Positions 6,985 to 9,357 of a stretch of DNA of 9,357 nucleotides are shown here, in pieces. The first letter of the stretch is position 1. Each line of letters begins with the position of its first letter. Source of the stretch: Thermoguttaceae bacterium (lineage in GTDB: Bacteria; Planctomycetota; Planctomycetia; Pirellulales; Thermoguttaceae); NCBI GenBank assembly GCA_024653385.1, contig JANLFZ010000159.1, positions 2,934 through 12,290 of the forward strand. Reading direction: 5' to 3'. Below the pieces are notes generated by a model. It did no database searches. It was not told where the DNA came from and worked only from the letters and a program-made list of their open reading frames with translations. Made by a program: the position numbers and the translations under genes.

Positions 6985-8103
6985 TCAGGCGACGCGAGCG
7001 TGTGCGACGAGGTGTTTTTCGAGGACTTCGGGCTGCGGCTCGGCGCCGATGCCCGGCGCCGACCAGAGCGGAACGCGCAGGACGTCGTCGGCCGACTCCC
7101 GAACCGGCAGCAGGGGTTCGACCAGGTCGAGCCCGAACAGCGTGTCCGCGGGGATGTAGTCGGCAGGATAGGAGCAATTCGGCTTGGCGGCCAGCGCCAG
7201 CCCGTGCCGCACTCCAATGCCGCTTTGAGGCATGCCGCCGACCCAGCACGGAATGCACGCATGGTGGCAAGCGTCGTGGATGGCCAGGGCGGTCGTCAGC
7301 CCGCCGACGCGGCCGGGCTTGAGGTTGATATACTTGGCACTGTGGAGTTCCAGGGCCATCTCGGCCTGGGCGAGGGTCGTGATCGACTCGTCGAGGCAGA
7401 GCGGCGTGCGCACGGTCTCCTGCACCATCGCGTGACCCACCAGGTCGTCGGCCGGGAGCGGCTGCTCGACCATGGCCAGGCAGAAGTCGTCCAGGCGGCA
7501 GAGCAGCTCCATGTAGCCCAGGGTCAAGCCGCCCTCGACGTCGATGTGAATCCGTTCCGACGGATACACGTGCCGCACGGTGTTGATCATCTGGACATCC
7601 CAGCCGGGCCGGAACTTCAGCTCGACGCGGCCGTAGCCGTCGCTGAAGGCCCGGCCGATCGAGTCGAGGAACTCGTCGATCGAGTCGGTGCGGTCGAACG
7701 ACACGCCGACTTCGATGGCCTGTTTGTCGCCGCCGAGCACCTGGTGGAGCGGCTGGCCCTTGAGCCGGGCGTGAAGGTCCCACCAGGCCAGGTCGAGGGC
7801 GGCCTTGGCGAAACGGTTGCCGCGCACCGGGTCGAGCCGTTCGTGGAGTTGGTCGCCCGAATCGAAGGTGCCGCCCGCCACCCGAGGGGCAAGCCAATCG
7901 CGCAGGCAGAGGAAGACGCCGCCGGCCCATTCCGCCGCGGCCGTGGGGGCGCTACCCGGCGAGGCCTCGCCCCACCCGGCCACTCCGCCGCTTTCCAGGC
8001 GGACCAGCACGGTCTGGAGCGAGTCCGCCGGCCCCCAGGGGGTCGATTGGGGCACTCGGTACGGCAGGGCGAGGTGATAGATGTCGATCGAGTCGATTCG
8101 CAT
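6985..8103 (-). CDS. Enolase-superfamily enzyme, o-succinylbenzoate synthase / N-succinylamino acid racemase type
   Basis: The protein has 372 residues, the normal family length. The N-terminal capping domain (MRIDSIDIYHLALPYR) fits the family start, although no clear ribosome binding site precedes it. The barrel carries the expected catalytic set: K163 in ELKFRPGWD, metal ligands D188 (IHIDVEGG), E213 (MVEQPL) and D238 (LCLDES), and K262 in INLKPGRVGG. These match, within one residue, the Amycolatopsis N-succinylamino acid racemase numbering I recall. Enzymes of this type abstract an alpha proton from a carboxylate with two lysines to racemise N-acyl amino acids or make o-succinylbenzoate for menaquinone. 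Several surrounding signature residues differ: E161 for the first lysine of KxK, E190 for asparagine, and Q293 and V298 in GGMPQSGIGV. No menaquinone genes are nearby. It is the first gene of an operon with the GH78 enzyme, so a sugar-acid or related substrate is possible. Confidence 0.8.
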   Translation of the reverse strand: MRIDSIDIYHLALPYRVPQSTPWGPADSLQTVLVRLESGGVAGWGEASPGSAPTAAAEWAGGVFLCLRDWLAPRVAGGTFDSGDQLHERLDPVRGNRFAKAALDLAWWDLHARLKGQPLHQVLGGDKQAIEVGVSFDRTDSIDEFLDSIGRAFSDGYGRVELKFRPGWDVQMINTVRHVYPSERIHIDVEGGLTLGYMELLCRLDDFCLAMVEQPLPADDLVGHAMVQETVRTPLCLDESITTLAQAEMALELHSAKYINLKPGRVGGLTTALAIHDACHHACIPCWVGGMPQSGIGVRHGLALAAKPNCSYPADYIPADTLFGLDLVEPLLPVRESADDVLRVPLWSAPGIGAEPQPEVLEKHLVAHARVA

Positions 8104-8153
8104 GGCAAGGACGCTGTATCGAGGGAAGGGAACGGACCAGACCGCCGCCCCCT

Positions 8154-8180
8154 TGCGTTGGCCCGAGGTGTGCGTTGGCC
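8154..8180. repeat. 10-bp direct repeat, 17-bp period
   Basis: TGCGTTGGCC occurs at 8154-8163 and again at 8171-8180, about 50-75 bp upstream of the enolase-superfamily start codon. Each copy is followed shortly by CCGAG. It could be a pair of operator half-sites for the leftward operon, but chance cannot be excluded in DNA this rich in G and C. Confidence 0.3.
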
Positions 8181-8242
8181 GATCCCGAGAGGCTATCCGA
8201 AAACCCCTCCGGTCGCAAGTGCTCGTCCGCAGTCGTGGCCGT

Positions 8243-8272
8243 TTGACAACCCATCGCGCCCATACCTACGAT
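8243..8272 (+). promoter_or_regulatory. Near-consensus sigma-70 promoter for the secreted barrel protein
   Basis: A perfect TTGACA (8243-8248) is followed after 18 bases by TACGAT (8267-8272), which matches TATAAT at four positions including the key TA and final T. Transcription would start near 8279, giving a leader of about 110 nt before the ATG at 8391. The -10 element sits inside TACC-TACGAT-GGTA, a small inverted repeat that could bind a regulator. It is the only convincing consensus promoter I found in the window. Confidence 0.5.
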
Positions 8273-8285
8273 GGTAACCGTTCGC

Positions 8286-8337
8286 GGAGACTGTCCCCAT
8301 TTTCGCGGCCAAGGAGCGCGAAGACGGGACTGTCTCC
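8286..8337. repeat. REP-like 52-nt palindromic element in the leader of the rightward gene
   Basis: The outer arms GGAGACTGTCCCC (8286-8298) and CGGGACTGTCTCC (8325-8337) pair at 11 of 13 positions. An inner stem TTCGCG (8302-8307) / CGCGAA (8317-8322) is perfect around a 9-base loop, shifted by one base relative to the outer stem. The arm sequence, GACTGTCCCCATTTTCGCG, resembles extragenic palindromes that I recall as widespread in planctomycetes and related phyla and often near REP-associated tyrosine transposases. That link is from memory. No other copy is in this window. Confidence 0.6.
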
Positions 8338-8378
8338 TTCACGCCTCTGCAAACCGAATTGGGTATCCGGCCTGCTGC

Positions 8379-8382
8379 GAGG
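8379..8382 (+). promoter_or_regulatory. Ribosome binding site deciding the start at 8391
   Basis: GAGG lies 8 bases before the ATG at 8391. Together with the signal peptide that begins there, it fixes the start of the truncated rightward gene. Confidence 0.5.
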
Positions 8383-8390
8383 GTCGTTCC

Positions 8391-9357
8391 ATGCGTCAGC
8401 ATTCCACGGCTGCGTTGGGGTTCTTGGCAATGCTGTTTCTGGGCGTCGCCTCGGCCGGTGCGGCCAAGGTGCAGACGCGGTACTACGCCCGGGCGCCGGT
8501 CCACGACCGGCACGGGGTCATTGCCCCGTGGTATGCGGCGCAGAACGGGCAACTCGACTTCCGCATCCGCGTGGCGGCCGAGACGCTCAAGCGCTATCCT
8601 TGGGTCGTGCCGCCGCAGTCGGTCGCCCCAGCCCCGCACTACGTATTCAGCGGGCACTGGAAGATCGCCCCCGACGGCGCGATTACTCCGCTGGCGACCA
8701 ACGATTGGGACACCGGCGACCTGGGCCAGCGGGCTGCCTACGTGCTCTCGGGCCTGGTCGACTACTACCGCTACACGGGCGACGCCGCAGCCATCGCCCA
8801 CCTGACGTACCAGGCCGACGCCCTGTTGGACCATTGCCTCACGCCCGACGATCATCCTTGGCCACGCTTTCTCATCAGCGTGCCCGTCAAGGGCAAGTGC
8901 TACGGCAAGTGCGATCCCAAGGGGATGATCCAACTCGACATCGTGGCCGAGGCCGGCCTGGGGCTATTGCGCGCGTACCAGGTGACGGGCAACCCCCGCT
9001 GGTTCGAGGCCGCCAAGCACTGGGGCGACCTGTTGGCCCAGAAGCGGAACCGCAAGCCCGCTGCCGCGCCGTGGGGCCGCTATGCCAACCCCGAATCCGC
9101 CCCGTGGAAGGACGACAAGCAGACCGGCGGCGTCGTGTTTCTGCTTTATTTCTTCGACGAACTGATCCGGCTGGGGCACACGGGCAAGGAGGGAGAGATC
9201 CTCAAGGCCCGAGACGCCGGCCGGGCGTACTTGCGCGACGTGCTTCTGCCCCAGTGGACCACCAACGACGTGTGGGGCCGCAACTACTGGGACTGGGCCG
9301 ACCCGGTCCAAGCCGAGAACGTCACCGAGTTCGCCGCCCGGTACTTCATGGACAACA
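8391..9357 (+). CDS. Secreted alpha/alpha-barrel (six-hairpin glycosidase-like) protein, 3' end cut off
   Basis: 322 codons are visible and the frame continues past the right edge. Residues 1-25 form a Sec signal peptide (hydrophobic 8-20, ending SAGAA before KVQ). The mature part has the look of an (alpha/alpha)-barrel carbohydrate-active enzyme: repeated helices with aromatic and small residues (AYVLSGLVDYYRYTGD, 116-131; AEAGLGLLRAYQVTGNPRWFEAAKHWGD, starting at 186; VVFLLYFFDELIRLG, 248-262), and an NYWDWADP block at 298-305. A short CYGKC (170-174) could form a small loop or bind metal. I cannot assign a numbered glycoside hydrolase or lyase family. It is divergent from the GH78/enolase operon, which fits a joint role in polysaccharide breakdown. 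It has its own promoter at 8243-8272. Confidence 0.65.
   Translation, partial: MRQHSTAALGFLAMLFLGVASAGAAKVQTRYYARAPVHDRHGVIAPWYAAQNGQLDFRIRVAAETLKRYPWVVPPQSVAPAPHYVFSGHWKIAPDGAITPLATNDWDTGDLGQRAAYVLSGLVDYYRYTGDAAAIAHLTYQADALLDHCLTPDDHPWPRFLISVPVKGKCYGKCDPKGMIQLDIVAEAGLGLLRAYQVTGNPRWFEAAKHWGDLLAQKRNRKPAAAPWGRYANPESAPWKDDKQTGGVVFLLYFFDELIRLGHTGKEGEILKARDAGRAYLRDVLLPQWTTNDVWGRNYWDWADPVQAENVTEFAARYFMDN

Noticed and set aside
6959..7930. Upstream in-frame extension of the GH78 protein to 1139 residues
   Set aside because: The extension overlaps the enolase gene in another frame, is arginine-rich, and would bury the clear signal peptide at 6958.
8190..8218. Possible minus-strand promoter TTGCGA / TAGCCT with a 17-base spacer for the enolase operon
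   Set aside because: The spacing is right but the -10 matches at only three positions, too weak to list as a feature in DNA of this composition.
6856..8277. A 473-codon plus-strand open frame antisense to the enolase-superfamily gene
   Set aside because: Its sequence is the antisense shadow of a gene with all catalytic residues conserved, and it would read through the divergent promoter region.

Overview
The window is GC-rich (third codon positions almost always G or C) and reads like a planctomycete chromosome. This is inferred from gene style: a PQQ-like beta-propeller whose mature end begins ADWPQWRGPGRDG, a Tat-exported sugar-isomerase-fold protein, exported glycosidases, and an ECF-type sigma factor. 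No rRNA, tRNA, CRISPR array or transposase gene was found.

Layout, left to right. (1) 3-275, +: the C-terminal end of a sigma-70 family factor, cut by the window edge. (2) 276-468: a convergent spacer with a short GC-rich tandem repeat and a perfect 10-bp hairpin that probably terminates both neighbours. (3) 469-1710, -: secreted PQQ-like beta-propeller protein. (4) 1711-1967: divergent spacer. (5) 1968-2963, +: cytoplasmic protein resembling deoxyhypusine synthases but apparently without their catalytic lysine, followed 52 bp later by (6) 3016-4464, +: Tat-signal protein with an L-fucose/L-arabinose isomerase-like fold. (7) 4465-4510: short convergent spacer holding a GC-rich hairpin. (8) 6958-4511, -: secreted GH78 (alpha-L-rhamnosidase family) enzyme with all expected acidic catalytic residues. 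(9) 8103-6985, -: enolase-superfamily enzyme of the o-succinylbenzoate synthase / N-succinylamino acid racemase type, immediately upstream of (8) in the same operon. (10) 8104-8390: divergent spacer with a near-consensus sigma-70 promoter and a 52-nt REP-like palindrome in the predicted leader. (11) 8391 to the right edge, +: secreted protein with an alpha/alpha-barrel glycosidase look, truncated by the window.

Taken together this looks like a carbohydrate (possibly rhamnose- or deoxysugar-containing glycan) processing locus. GH78, the barrel protein, the isomerase-like protein and the beta-propeller carry export signals, while the enolase-type and deoxyhypusine-synthase-like enzymes appear cytoplasmic. 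The least ordinary elements are three family members with altered signature residues: the deoxyhypusine synthase-like protein, the exported isomerase, and the racemase/OSBS-type enzyme in a glycosidase operon. The hairpin directly after the promoter of the last gene is also notable. No clearly new multi-gene system can be proven from sequence alone.
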